Of a DNA stretch of 52,905 bases, positions 26,279 to 33,810 are shown piece by piece (the stretch's first letter is position 1; each line of letters starts with the position of its first letter). The position numbers were made by a program, and so were the translations under genes. Origin of the DNA: Vicinamibacterales bacterium. GTDB lineage: Bacteria > Acidobacteriota > Vicinamibacteria > Vicinamibacterales > 2-12-FULL-66-21. The notes beneath the pieces are model-generated. The model saw only the letters and a program-made list of their open reading frames with translations. It searched no databases and had not been told where the DNA came from. The DNA lies in the NCBI GenBank assembly GCA_035699745.1, contig DASSPH010000064.1:1-52905 (forward strand). Direction: 5' to 3'.

Positions 26279-27252
26279 GCGAACAACCCCACCTGTCCTC
26301 CCGTGTGCCAGAAGAGCGTGATGCCGCGCGCCAGCTCGCCGCGCCGCGCGCGCGCGATCAACCCGGCCATCGCCTTTGCCGTGTACGTGGGATCGAGGAA
26401 CAGCGCTTCCGAACGCGCGCAGGCTTCGATCGCCGCCGTGGATTCCGCAGTCGGCACGCCGTACCCTGCGCCGACGAACCCGTCGTCTATCTCGAGACGC
26501 GCGTTCGCGAGCCGCCCGGCGCTGACACCGATCAGGCGCTCGAGATCCGCGAGGATCCGCCGGATCTCGGCGGCAATCGCCGCCGCCGGATCGTCGGCGC
26601 TGATGCCGATCACCCTCGTCGCGAGCCCGTGCAGCGCGCAGCCGGCGACGATTCCGGCCTGCGTGCCGCCCGACGACGTCGCGAGGACGATGGTGTCGGG
26701 CGCCGGCATCTGGGTGAGAAGCTCGGCAATCGCCAGCGCATACGCGGCAGCGCCATGCGCCGTGGACGCGCCGAGCGGGATGACGAACGGGTGGCGCCCC
26801 CCGGCCCGCAGCTCCCCGGCCGCCTGCTCCATGGCCGGGACGCGCGCCTCGCGCGACGCGACGTAGCGGATCTCGGCGCCGAGCAGGCGATCGAGCAGCG
26901 CGTTGCCGGTGGGACGGTCCTGCGGCGTGCCGTTCGCCACCAGAACGCATCGCAGCCCGAGCCGGGCGGCGATCGCGGCCGTGGCGCGCGCGTGATTCGA
27001 CTGCACGCCGCCGGTCGTGATCAGCGTGTCGCAGCCGGCGGCGAGCGCCTGCGCCGCGACAATCTGGAGCTTGCGGATCTTGTTCCCGCCGAACCCGATC
27101 GGGATCGCGTCGTCACGCTTGACGACCAGCGAGGCGTCGACGCCCAGCGTCCGGGCCAGCCGGGCGAGATCCTCGATGGCGGGAGGGGACCACGGCAACG
27201 GAAGACGCGGGATCGCGTGCAGCCGCTCCAGCGCGGCTCGGTCAGCGGGCAC
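26275..27252 (-). CDS. PLP-dependent D-cysteine desulfhydrase / ACC-deaminase family enzyme
   Basis: The 325-residue fold-type II PLP enzyme has the Schiff-base lysine in FGGNKIRKL (K58), the substrate-loop motif TTGGVQSNHARATAA and the phosphate-binding ATSSGGTQAG. C-terminal motifs are VGAGYGVPT, LDPTYTAKAM and FWHTGG. These match D-cysteine desulfhydrase/1-aminocyclopropane-1-carboxylate deaminase homologues; which substrate is used cannot be decided here. The start is a GTG at 27252, with a TATACT hexamer 9 nt upstream and no Shine-Dalgarno. It is coupled to the beta-CASP hydrolase downstream and divergent from the MTHFR-like gene. Confidence 0.88.
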   Translation of the reverse strand: MPADRAALERLHAIPRLPLPWSPPAIEDLARLARTLGVDASLVVKRDDAIPIGFGGNKIRKLQIVAAQALAAGCDTLITTGGVQSNHARATAAIAARLGLRCVLVANGTPQDRPTGNALLDRLLGAEIRYVASREARVPAMEQAAGELRAGGRHPFVIPLGASTAHGAAAYALAIAELLTQMPAPDTIVLATSSGGTQAGIVAGCALHGLATRVIGISADDPAAAIAAEIRRILADLERLIGVSAGRLANARLEIDDGFVGAGYGVPTAESTAAIEACARSEALFLDPTYTAKAMAGLIARARRGELARGITLFWHTGGQVGLFA

Positions 27253-27261
27253 AGAAACGCT

Positions 27262-27267
27262 AGTATA
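27262..27267 (-). promoter_or_regulatory. -10 element TATACT, possibly leaderless promoter
   Basis: Minus-strand TATACT with 9 nt between it and the GTG at 27252. The 79-bp divergent region is AT-rich here (tagtatatgag), unlike its flanks, and may also serve the plus-strand MTHFR-like gene. Confidence 0.45.
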
Positions 27268-27331
27268 TGAGTTTGCCTGCTGCAGCCGCTTCGCGGCGGA
27301 GGCGGGACGCCAAGGTGGCGAGGTATCACGG

Positions 27332-28174
27332 GTGAGCTTGCTGGTCGATCAACTCAATACCGCCGGGCAGGTGATTGCCGTCGAGCTGCGCCCGCCGCGC
27401 GCGGAACTGGAGACCGCGGCGAGCATGGACGCGTGGATCGACACCTACCACGCGGTGCGCGGTCTGACGCGCAAGGGCACGTTCGTCTTCCTGACCGACA
27501 GCGCCGTCGGTCTGAAGGAAGAGGACAACCTGCGGCACCTGGTGATCAATCTCGGCACCGACGTGCCGCGCTCGCGCGTCGTCCCGTTCCTGACGTGCAA
27601 GCACACCGCGGACTTCTGCTTGTCGTACGCGGATCGCGCGCAGCAACACGGGTTCGAGACGCTGGTGGTGCTGGGGGGCGACAAGCACGTGGGTCCGCCG
27701 CGCTGCGTGGAGCACGCCTGGCAGCTGCGTGAGATGATCCGCGCCCAGGACGGGCAGCTCGGGCTCGGCGGGTGGGCCAACCCTCACTCGAATGCGGCCG
27801 CACAGGTGCAGCACCTGCTCGAGGACCGCGTGACCGCGGAGTTCTACCTCACGCAGATCGTCTCGCATCACAGCCGGCCGGCGGTCGAAGCGTTCCTCGC
27901 CGAAGCGGAACGGCGCAAGCTGGCGCTGCCGGGAATGTTCGGCATCTTCTATTACCGGTCCGCCAACGTCCGCACGCTCGAAACCCTGCGGCAGTTCCTG
28001 CCCGTGCCGGTCGAGGAACTGCGGCGTGAGTTCGCCGCCGGAGCGACGCCCGACGCGATCTGCGCCCGCTCGATACGCGAGCTGACCGCCGCCGGTGTCC
28101 GGCATTTCTACGTCAGCAACCTGCCGGTTTCACGAGCCGCGGCGACATTGGAGCGTGTGCTGGCGCTCGTCTAG
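27332..28174 (+). CDS. methylenetetrahydrofolate reductase-like TIM-barrel protein
   Basis: The 280-residue protein starts at the GTG at 27332, with a GAGG site 8 nt upstream; the in-frame reading back to 27017 is antisense to the neighbour. The layout is that of MetF-type flavoprotein reductases: an N-terminal strand with catalytic-type Glu (IAVELRPPR), the FLTCKHTADFCLSYADRA segment, the GGDKHVGPP loop (compare GGDxP of MetF), GGWANPHSN (compare GxAxxPExH) and the final YVSNLPVSR. Identity to classical MetF looks low, and it may be closer to the shorter mycobacterial-type enzymes. The likely reaction is reduction of 5,10-methylene-tetrahydrofolate. The stop is 16 bp before the aminotransferase gene. 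Confidence 0.7.
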   Translation: MSLLVDQLNTAGQVIAVELRPPRAELETAASMDAWIDTYHAVRGLTRKGTFVFLTDSAVGLKEEDNLRHLVINLGTDVPRSRVVPFLTCKHTADFCLSYADRAQQHGFETLVVLGGDKHVGPPRCVEHAWQLREMIRAQDGQLGLGGWANPHSNAAAQVQHLLEDRVTAEFYLTQIVSHHSRPAVEAFLAEAERRKLALPGMFGIFYYRSANVRTLETLRQFLPVPVEELRREFAAGATPDAICARSIRELTAAGVRHFYVSNLPVSRAAATLERVLALV

Positions 28175-28190
28175 TTGGTAGGATCAGCCC

Positions 28191-29420
28191 ATGGGTGAGT
28201 TTCTCGACACCGTCCCGTTCTCCGGCATCATCCGCATCCGCGACATGATGTACAGCGTCGAGGATCCGTTCCGTCTCGACCAGGGGGACGTGAGCTTCGA
28301 CGCGCCCGACACCGTCAAGCACGCGATGCGGCGGGCGATCGACGAGAACCGCAGTCATTACCTGCAGACCACGGGACTGCCGCGCCTGCTCGAACTGCTG
28401 GCCGGGAAGCTGCGGACTCGCAACGGCATTCCGGTCGGCTCGCCCGACGAGATCATGGTGACGACCGGCGGCATCCACGCCCTGTTCATCGCCTGCCAGG
28501 CGCTGCTCGAGCCCGGCGATGAGGTCATCGTTCCCGATCCCGAGTGGCCGCCGTGCGCCGGCAACATCAAACTCGCGCGCGGCGTGCCGGTGCCGTGCCC
28601 GCTGCGCGAGCCGCTCGGGTGGCGCTACGATCTCGACGAGCTCGCCGCCAAGATCACGCCGAAGACGCGCGCCATCTACCTCAATTCGCCGCACAACCCC
28701 ACCGGAGGCGTGCTGGGCCGGGCCGATATCGAAGCGATCGCGGCGCTGGCCGGGCGGCATGGGCTGTGGATCCTCTCCGACGAAGCCTACGAGGATGTGA
28801 TCTTCGACGCCGCGGAGCACGTGAGTCCGGCGTCGCTGCCGGGCATGTACGAGCGGACGATTTCGCTCTACACCTTCAGCAAGACCTACGCGATGACGGG
28901 GCTGCGGCTCGGATACGTCGCCGCCAGGGACGCGCAGCTGCGCGACCGGATGAAGAAGGCGCTGTTCTACACCGCCAGCAACATCGCCTCGGTGGTGCAG
29001 TTCGGCGGCATCGGCGCGCTCGAGGGATCGCAGGAGGCCGTGGCGCAGTTCCGCACGGAGCTGCAGGCGCGCCGCGACCTGTTCTACGACGGGATTCGCG
29101 CCAGCGCCGGCGGCGTGCTCACCGGCGAACCGCCGCGCGGCGCCTTCTACGCGTTCCTGCGCATCGACCCGTCGTGGGCGCCGCCGGGTGGCGCCAGGGA
29201 ATCGATTTCCTGGTCGATGACCGAGTACCTCATCTCGCGCGGCCGGATCGGGTGCGTTCCGGGCGTGGACTTCGGCGCCACCGGCGAAGGCTACGTGCGC
29301 TTCTGCTTCGCCCGCGACCGGCGCGAGCTGACCGGCGCGCTGGAATCGATGCGCGCGCTCTTCAGTTCGGCTCCGATTCACAGTCGGCCAGCAGCTCCAG
29401 CAGCAGCTCCGGGCTCGTGA
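28191..29420 (+). CDS. class I/II PLP-dependent aminotransferase
   Basis: The 409-residue fold-type I aminotransferase has TTGGIHALFIACQALLEPGDEV, the cofactor-binding YLNSPHNPTGG (Asn) and LSDEAYEDVIF (Asp/Tyr). The Schiff-base lysine K231 is in YTFSKTYAMTGLRLGY, and a C-terminal Arg is in YVRFCFAR. The amino donor is unknown; the group includes aspartate, aromatic and alanine aminotransferases. The last 19 codons, a Pro/Ala-rich tail after RALFSS that is atypical for the family, lie antisense to the 3' end of the REC-KaiB gene (59 bp overlap). A TAGGAT hexamer or a GGTAGGATC ribosome-like site precedes the ATG. Confidence 0.9.
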   Translation: MGEFLDTVPFSGIIRIRDMMYSVEDPFRLDQGDVSFDAPDTVKHAMRRAIDENRSHYLQTTGLPRLLELLAGKLRTRNGIPVGSPDEIMVTTGGIHALFIACQALLEPGDEVIVPDPEWPPCAGNIKLARGVPVPCPLREPLGWRYDLDELAAKITPKTRAIYLNSPHNPTGGVLGRADIEAIAALAGRHGLWILSDEAYEDVIFDAAEHVSPASLPGMYERTISLYTFSKTYAMTGLRLGYVAARDAQLRDRMKKALFYTASNIASVVQFGGIGALEGSQEAVAQFRTELQARRDLFYDGIRASAGGVLTGEPPRGAFYAFLRIDPSWAPPGGARESISWSMTEYLISRGRIGCVPGVDFGATGEGYVRFCFARDRRELTGALESMRALFSSAPIHSRPAAPAAAPGS

Positions 29421-30159
29421 TGTGCCCGAGGATGAACGTCCGCGGCCCGGGACTCCGGCGGACGAGCGTCGGCGTGAAGGCCACGGAGTCTTCCACGCCC
29501 GCGTTCGGGTTCTCCGACAGGTTGCACACGGTCAATTTCACCCGCGACGAACTGTAACGCTCCAGCACCTTGCGGATCGTCTTGACCGCGGCAGACGATC
29601 GCGGAGAGCGTGAGCTGATGTAGAGGATCAGATCGACCGGCTCCGGGCAGTCGGGGGGATCGCCGCCGCCGGTATCGCCGATCATGCCGGGACGAGTCGC
29701 GGGCGGCATCGAGGCGCGGCGCCGGCGGGTCCCGTTCCCCCCTTCCATCCGCTGCCGCACCCGCTCGATCAACTCGTCGAGATCGAACGGCTTGTAAATG
29801 ACCTCGTAAGCGGCGTCGGTTTCGACGTGCGGGTGCGCGGTGACAATCAGGACCGGCGTCCCCTGTATCAGCCCTTCGGACTCGGCTTCCTGCAACAGCC
29901 ACAAGCCCGATTGCCGCGGCAGCGCATAGTCGGTCAGGATCAAGTCGAATTCCTGCTCGCGCAGCGCATTGAGGCCGCACTCCGCGGTGTCGCAGGCAAT
30001 GACGGCGAAGCCGGACATGTCCAGCAGCGTGGCGATCATCTCGCGGATGTCGCGGTCGTCTTCGACCAGGAGAACGGTCGGCAGGGCGAGCCGATCCTCG
30101 TGCCCCGAGAAGTCCCACGTGTTCGCGCCGCTGCCACCCGGTCGGGATGTTCCTTCCAT
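29362..30159 (-). CDS. fusion of a response-regulator receiver domain and a KaiB domain
   Basis: The 265-residue protein starts at the ATG at 30159; a longer in-frame reading extends through the kaiC and SDR genes in a wrong frame. Residues about 28-138 are a complete receiver domain: acidic pocket E33/D34/D35, phospho-acceptor D77 (ILTDYALP), switch T107 and K123 in YKPFD. A 35-residue Arg/Gly/Pro-rich linker follows. Residues about 176-262 match KaiB, with the thioredoxin-like start LILYISSRSPRSSAAVKTIRK, a central KLTVCNLSENPNAGVEDSVAFTPTL (conserved TPTL, residues 229-232) and ILGHITSPELLLELL. Known KaiB is a free roughly 100-residue protein that binds KaiC. Here it is tied to a phosphorylatable domain and encoded 146 bp after kaiC. 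No output DNA-binding domain is present. Domain calls are confident; function is inferred. Confidence 0.9.
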   Translation of the reverse strand: MEGTSRPGGSGANTWDFSGHEDRLALPTVLLVEDDRDIREMIATLLDMSGFAVIACDTAECGLNALREQEFDLILTDYALPRQSGLWLLQEAESEGLIQGTPVLIVTAHPHVETDAAYEVIYKPFDLDELIERVRQRMEGGNGTRRRRASMPPATRPGMIGDTGGGDPPDCPEPVDLILYISSRSPRSSAAVKTIRKVLERYSSSRVKLTVCNLSENPNAGVEDSVAFTPTLVRRSPGPRTFILGHITSPELLLELLADCESEPN

Positions 30160-30187
30160 ACGCGCTACCCTGACTCCCCTGAGAGCA

Positions 30188-30224
30188 AATCGGTTGCCGG
30201 ATCCGCTCGATCCCGTAACCGATT
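30188..30224. promoter_or_regulatory. 16-bp inverted repeat between kaiC and REC-KaiB gene
   Basis: The left arm AATCGGTTGCCGGATC (30188-30203) and right arm GATCCCGTAACCGATT (30209-30224) pair at 14 of 16 positions around a 5-nt loop. It lies in the 146-bp gap between the kaiC stop and the downstream start. In RNA it would form a stable stem without a U-tract, so it may be an attenuator, processing site or regulator-binding dyad rather than a simple terminator. Confidence 0.55.
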
Positions 30225-30225
30225 G

Positions 30226-30239
30226 AAATCGTTCGATTT
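30226..30239. promoter_or_regulatory. small AAATCG-TT-CGATTT dyad next to the inverted repeat
   Basis: A perfect 6-bp dyad with a 2-nt centre lies directly beside the larger inverted repeat and shares the ATCG-GATT theme with its arms. The spacer is too short for an RNA hairpin, so if functional it would be a protein-binding site. Confidence 0.35.
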
Positions 30240-30305
30240 GAAACAGGAGTGGGTAACCGGCTTCCCTTCGCCGTCTACTGCCGATACAGATGACCTTTCG
30301 CCGTG

Positions 30306-31757
30306 TCAGTCCGTCGTACGGCGATGGTGCTCGTTGACGCGCGCCGCTTCCGCGGGGGTCATCTTGGTCACCCGGAGGCCGCCGGGTTCGATATCGAGCC
30401 GGTAGGGATTGCTCTCGTGATCCGACCCGCGCATCTTGATCAGCCGCATGGTGCGGTTCATCTCGTAGCTGTCGAGGGTGTAATCGAGCACCAGGATGAC
30501 ATCGGCGATCGTCGACAGATACGGCGCGGTGTGCTCCACGCTGTTTCCCTGCGTCGTCTGGGTGATGAACGCGCTGCGCCCATGCTCGCGCAGGATGGCG
30601 GCGACGCCGATCATGAACTGCCGGAACCCCTTCTCCGACGAGGCGTGCTCGATCGACGAGATGCTGTCGAGGACGATGAGCGACGGCTTCAGCTCCTCGA
30701 GCCCGAGGCGCAGATCGACCAGCAGATCCTCCAGGCTCGTCGCCTCGGGGTAACGGCAGATCACCTTGAGATTGCCGGCCTCGATGAACTTCTCCATCGG
30801 CATGCCGATCTCGCGGTAGTTGCGCAGCAGAATCGGGCGGGTCTCTTCGAAGCCGTAGTACACGACGCGCTCGCCGCGGGCGGCGCCGGCCCGGGCGTAC
30901 AAGCCGGCGAGCATCGTCTTGCCGCTGCCGGTCGGTCCGCGCACGATGATGATCGAGTTGCGCAGCCAGCCGCCGTGCGTCAGCGCGTCGAGCCCCTGGA
31001 CGCCGCTCGAGTATCGTTCGACGTTGGCGTCGGCCGGATGCTCCTTGGCGTCGAGCGGAAACACGGCGAGGCCGCGGCTCGTGACGGTGCAGGGATACTC
31101 CCCTTTGTAGTGCGCGCTGCGGCGGTACTTGTTCACTTCGATCGATCGCCGCCGCCTGTCGCCGTCGACGATGTTGCGCAGCACGAGGGTGAGATCGCAG
31201 ACGTAGTCCTCGACCCCCATCGTCGTCAGCGGACCGTAGTCCGCCGCGGACTCCGCCAGGATGATCGCGGTCAGTCCGAGCGTGCGAAACGTATAAACGA
31301 GATGGAAGAAGTGGCTGCGCAGCGCTTCGGGCGCCGGCCGCGGGCTGAACAGCGCCGTCGCTGAATCGAGGACGATCGCCTTGGCGCCCGTCTCCTTGAC
31401 CATCGCCTCGACGCGGTGGACCAGCCCGAACAGGTCGTAATCGCCGGACACGATCGTCGGCCCGTCCATCGGACGGCCGATGTTCGCGAAATGCAGCTTC
31501 TTCTCCTTGACGAGCCGCGAAATCCCGAGCGACAGCGCGTCGCCGCTGTCCTGCAGGTCTTCGGGGGTCTCTTCGACGGCGAGCACGATCGTCGGCGTCC
31601 CCTGCCGCGCGAGGTTGCCCGCGATCTGAAGCCCCACCACGGTCTTGCCCGTGCCGCTCTTGCCGACGATCAGCGTCGATCGTCCTTCGGGGATCCCTCC
31701 GAGAGTCAGGATGTCGAGTCCGGGGACACCGGTTTCGAGCTTTCTCAGCGCGCTCAT
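30306..31757 (-). CDS. kaiC: KaiC-family two-domain ATPase
   Basis: The 483-residue protein consists of two tandem RecA-like domains, CI (about 1-245) and CII (about 246-465). CI has Walker A GKSGTGKT (32-39) and catalytic E62/E63 (VEETPED). CII has Walker A GPTGSGKT (274-281) and E304/E305 (FEETRPILLRNYREIGM). The CII segment TAPYLSTIADVI aligns with the cyanobacterial phosphorylation region: T410, S415 and T416 correspond to T426, S431 and T432 of Synechococcus KaiC, so autokinase/phosphatase chemistry is plausible. The C-terminal KaiA-binding tail of about 30 residues is missing, and no kaiA is nearby. The gene starts 9 bp after the SDR gene. Its partner is most likely the REC-KaiB protein encoded next. 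Confidence 0.95.
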   Translation of the reverse strand: MSALRKLETGVPGLDILTLGGIPEGRSTLIVGKSGTGKTVVGLQIAGNLARQGTPTIVLAVEETPEDLQDSGDALSLGISRLVKEKKLHFANIGRPMDGPTIVSGDYDLFGLVHRVEAMVKETGAKAIVLDSATALFSPRPAPEALRSHFFHLVYTFRTLGLTAIILAESAADYGPLTTMGVEDYVCDLTLVLRNIVDGDRRRRSIEVNKYRRSAHYKGEYPCTVTSRGLAVFPLDAKEHPADANVERYSSGVQGLDALTHGGWLRNSIIIVRGPTGSGKTMLAGLYARAGAARGERVVYYGFEETRPILLRNYREIGMPMEKFIEAGNLKVICRYPEATSLEDLLVDLRLGLEELKPSLIVLDSISSIEHASSEKGFRQFMIGVAAILREHGRSAFITQTTQGNSVEHTAPYLSTIADVILVLDYTLDSYEMNRTMRLIKMRGSDHESNPYRLDIEPGGLRVTKMTPAEAARVNEHHRRTTD

Positions 31758-31766
31758 GAGCTCTGC

Positions 31767-32507
31767 CTATTTGACGTGGCGTCCGCCGTCGACGCGAATG
31801 GTTTCGCCGGTGACGAAGTCGGCTTCCAGAAGGAATATCACGGTACGGACGATCGCCTCGGGGCCGCCCCACCGTCCCAGCGGCGTCGCCTTCTCCACCG
31901 CCCGCACCTCCTCCTCGCTCGTGCCCGGCGGCGCGACGATCGGCCCGGGGGCGATGGCGTTGACGAGGATGTTGTCGGGCGCAAGTTCCAGCGCGAGCGC
32001 TTCGGTGAGCGCGATCGCTCCCGCCTTGGCGACGTAGTAGGGGAGGTATCCGGGATACCGCGGACGGCCGCTCGCCGCGACCCAATCGGCGAAATTGACG
32101 ATGCGGCCGCCGCCGCGCCGGCGCATGTGCGGCACCGCCGCCCGCGCGCAGAGGAACGCGGCGCGCAGATCGACGTCCATCGCCGCGTGCCAGACCCGCT
32201 CGTCGGTTTCGTCGAACTTGACGGCGGTGTACACCGACGCCATGTTGATCAGCACGTCGAGGCGGCCGAACGCCTCGGCGGTCCCGTCCACGAGCGCGCG
32301 GCACGCGGCGGGATCCCCCAGGTCCGCGGCCGCGATGTGCGCCCGGCGGCCGGCCGCGACGATGTCGGCCGCGGCCGCTTCCGCCTCGGTTCGAGAGCGG
32401 TTGAACGACAGGGCGACGTCCATCCCCGCCGCCGCGAGCGCGCGGGCGACTGACGCACCGATTCGCTTTCCGCCCGTGATGAGGGCGGCCCCTCCAAGGA
32501 TCTGCAT
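31767..32507 (-). CDS. short-chain dehydrogenase/reductase (pteridine-reductase-like)
   Basis: The 246-residue SDR has an atypical nucleotide-binding motif, ALITGGKRIGASVA, resembling the GxKRIG form of pteridine reductases such as FolM/PTR1. It then has LINMAS (in place of NNAG), the catalytic Tyr/Lys in LPYYVAKAG and the cofactor loop AIAPGPIVAPPG. Arg in FNRSR after strand 2 suggests NADPH preference. A reduced-pterin substrate is possible but not proven; other SDRs share these features. It sits 3 bp after a secreted hypothetical gene and 9 bp before kaiC in one tight cluster, so it is probably co-transcribed with kaiC. Confidence 0.88.
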   Translation of the reverse strand: MQILGGAALITGGKRIGASVARALAAAGMDVALSFNRSRTEAEAAAADIVAAGRRAHIAAADLGDPAACRALVDGTAEAFGRLDVLINMASVYTAVKFDETDERVWHAAMDVDLRAAFLCARAAVPHMRRRGGGRIVNFADWVAASGRPRYPGYLPYYVAKAGAIALTEALALELAPDNILVNAIAPGPIVAPPGTSEEEVRAVEKATPLGRWGGPEAIVRTVIFLLEADFVTGETIRVDGGRHVK

Positions 32508-32510
32508 CCG

Positions 32511-33113
32511 TCAGGCTTCGATTTTACCGATCAGGACGAGGCCGAACCGCAGGCTGGCGCCGGCGGCGGGGACTTCCAGCACGATCGCTTTGTGCCCCAG
32601 CTCCGTCGTCACGACGGACAGCGGCGGCGCCTGGGCGGCCGGCGGATCGACGCTCAGCACTGCGGGGTGCGAGCCGCCGATCGCCTCCTTGGAGATCTCG
32701 ACCGTCCCATCGTGGCCGCGCGGGGCGGGATCGGTGTCGAGGGCGGCGGGAGACAGCAGGAGGAACTCACGGAAGGGCGAGACACCCAGGTGATCGCCGT
32801 TCGCCGGCTGGATTCCATAGCGCAGGGTGAAGGTGCCCGCCTTCACGACCCGGCCGCGGATGTCGCGGAAGTCCTTGTCGATCCGGACGGCGCCGAGGAG
32901 CGTGCCTTCCTTCAGCTCGCTCCAGGATGCCGCCGCGAGCTGCTTGACGAACCAGAAAGAGAGCGCGTTCGCCCCCACACTTGCACGGACGCCGCCCGCC
33001 GAGAGCTGCGCCGCTACCAGCGGCGCCAGTTGCGGCGGCAGCGCCTCGCTGTGTTTCGCGGCCGAGAGGTCAGCAGTGGATTGGAGAAGGAACAGCGCAA
33101 CCGCGAGCAGCAT
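32511..33113 (-). CDS. secreted hypothetical protein in the kaiC operon
   Basis: The 200-residue protein has a short hydrophobic signal-like N-terminus (MLLAVALFLLQS). It is predominantly beta-rich, with segments such as GTLLGAVRIDKDFRDIRGRVVKAGTFTLRYGIQP and FGLVLIGKIEA at the C-terminus. The lysine/glycine-turn pattern around AGTFTLRYG vaguely recalls DUF2911-type proteins, which I do not claim. No catalytic motif is visible. It is spaced 9 bp after the DUF1326 gene and 3 bp before the SDR gene, all on the same strand, so it belongs to the same transcription unit. Confidence 0.75.
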   Translation of the reverse strand: MLLAVALFLLQSTADLSAAKHSEALPPQLAPLVAAQLSAGGVRASVGANALSFWFVKQLAAASWSELKEGTLLGAVRIDKDFRDIRGRVVKAGTFTLRYGIQPANGDHLGVSPFREFLLLSPAALDTDPAPRGHDGTVEISKEAIGGSHPAVLSVDPPAAQAPPLSVVTTELGHKAIVLEVPAAGASLRFGLVLIGKIEA

Positions 33114-33122
33114 GCGTCGCGA

Positions 33123-33782
33123 TCATTTCAGCTCGAAGGCGCCGTAGAACGAGGCGCGCTTGTCGCCCATCGACCACTGCGTCCCGAGCGACGTCCCCGA
33201 CCATGCCTCCGCGTTGGTGTGGCCCATCGCGGTCTGCGTCGTCTTCGCGAGCGGATCGTACCAGCGCATCGCGCCGCAGTTCGGCGAGTGATCCATCTTC
33301 GTCGCGACCTCGAGCGAGGCCTCGCCGGCGGTGACGGCGAACCGGTCGGCGTCGCGGGTGAACGAGATCGGTACGGCCTTGACGTCGACGATGTCGCGGA
33401 CGACAGGGGAGAGCGACTTCGCCATCGCGACGAGCGCGGTGCGCTGCGCTTCGGTGGCGCGGGCGTCGACGCGGATCGCGGTGCGGATCCTCTGCGGTCT
33501 GGCGCCGCCGATTTCGTGCGTGCTCAGGTTCAGGTCGCTGGCCACCACCGCGACGACCGACAGCCCGTCGAGCGGGACGCCGTCGACCTGTCCGCTGCCG
33601 ACGCGCCACGCCAGAATCGCTTCACGCCCGAGCGCCTCGCCCTCGCTGCCCTGGATACAGCCGCCGGCGAAGACCTCCGCGGTCCGCGCCTCGACGTAGT
33701 CGCCGGTAACGGCGGTGTTGCCCGCGGCGGCGAGCAGGGCGGGTGCTGCGGCGATGAACGCGGTAATCAGCGTCTTCTTCAT
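33123..33782 (-). CDS. exported DUF1326-like protein
   Basis: The 219-residue protein starts at the ATG at 33782, with a GAGG site 6 nt upstream. It has a signal peptide (MKKTLITAFIAAAPALLAAAG), then a body resembling DUF1326: GDYVEARTAEVFAGGC, AILAWRVGSGQVDGVPLDGLSVVAVV and, near the end, NCGAMRWYDPLAKTTQTAMGHTNAEAWSG. Two Cys (CIQGSE and NCGAM) are retained. The biochemical role of DUF1326 is unknown. It leads the cluster that continues into the secreted hypothetical, SDR and kaiC genes, preceded by a TACAAT -10-like hexamer. Confidence 0.8.
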   Translation of the reverse strand: MKKTLITAFIAAAPALLAAAGNTAVTGDYVEARTAEVFAGGCIQGSEGEALGREAILAWRVGSGQVDGVPLDGLSVVAVVASDLNLSTHEIGGARPQRIRTAIRVDARATEAQRTALVAMAKSLSPVVRDIVDVKAVPISFTRDADRFAVTAGEASLEVATKMDHSPNCGAMRWYDPLAKTTQTAMGHTNAEAWSGTSLGTQWSMGDKRASFYGAFELK

Positions 33783-33799
33783 AGAGCCTCTTCGTATCA

Positions 33800-33805
33800 A
33801 TTGTA
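33800..33805 (-). promoter_or_regulatory. -10 element TACAAT upstream of the DUF1326-SDR-kaiC cluster
   Basis: Minus-strand TACAAT lies 17 nt before the ATG at 33782, leaving room for a normal leader with the GAGG ribosome site. A GGGCGA-T-TCGCCC dyad (33811-33823) is directly upstream and could be the terminator of the preceding operon or an operator. No clear -35 is seen. Confidence 0.4.
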
Positions 33806-33810
33806 GCGTG

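Noticed and set aside
24830-26950. A 706-codon frame extending the beta-CASP hydrolase upstream
   Set aside because: The metallo-beta-lactamase fold begins at the ATG at 26278, which overlaps the upstream stop; the rest is a shadow of the D-cysteine desulfhydrase-like gene.
29362-32304. A 980-codon minus-strand frame that would fuse the REC-KaiB protein to upstream sequence
   Set aside because: The extra N-terminal two-thirds is a shadow of the kaiC and SDR genes in another frame. The supported start is the ATG at 30159, just before the REC domain.
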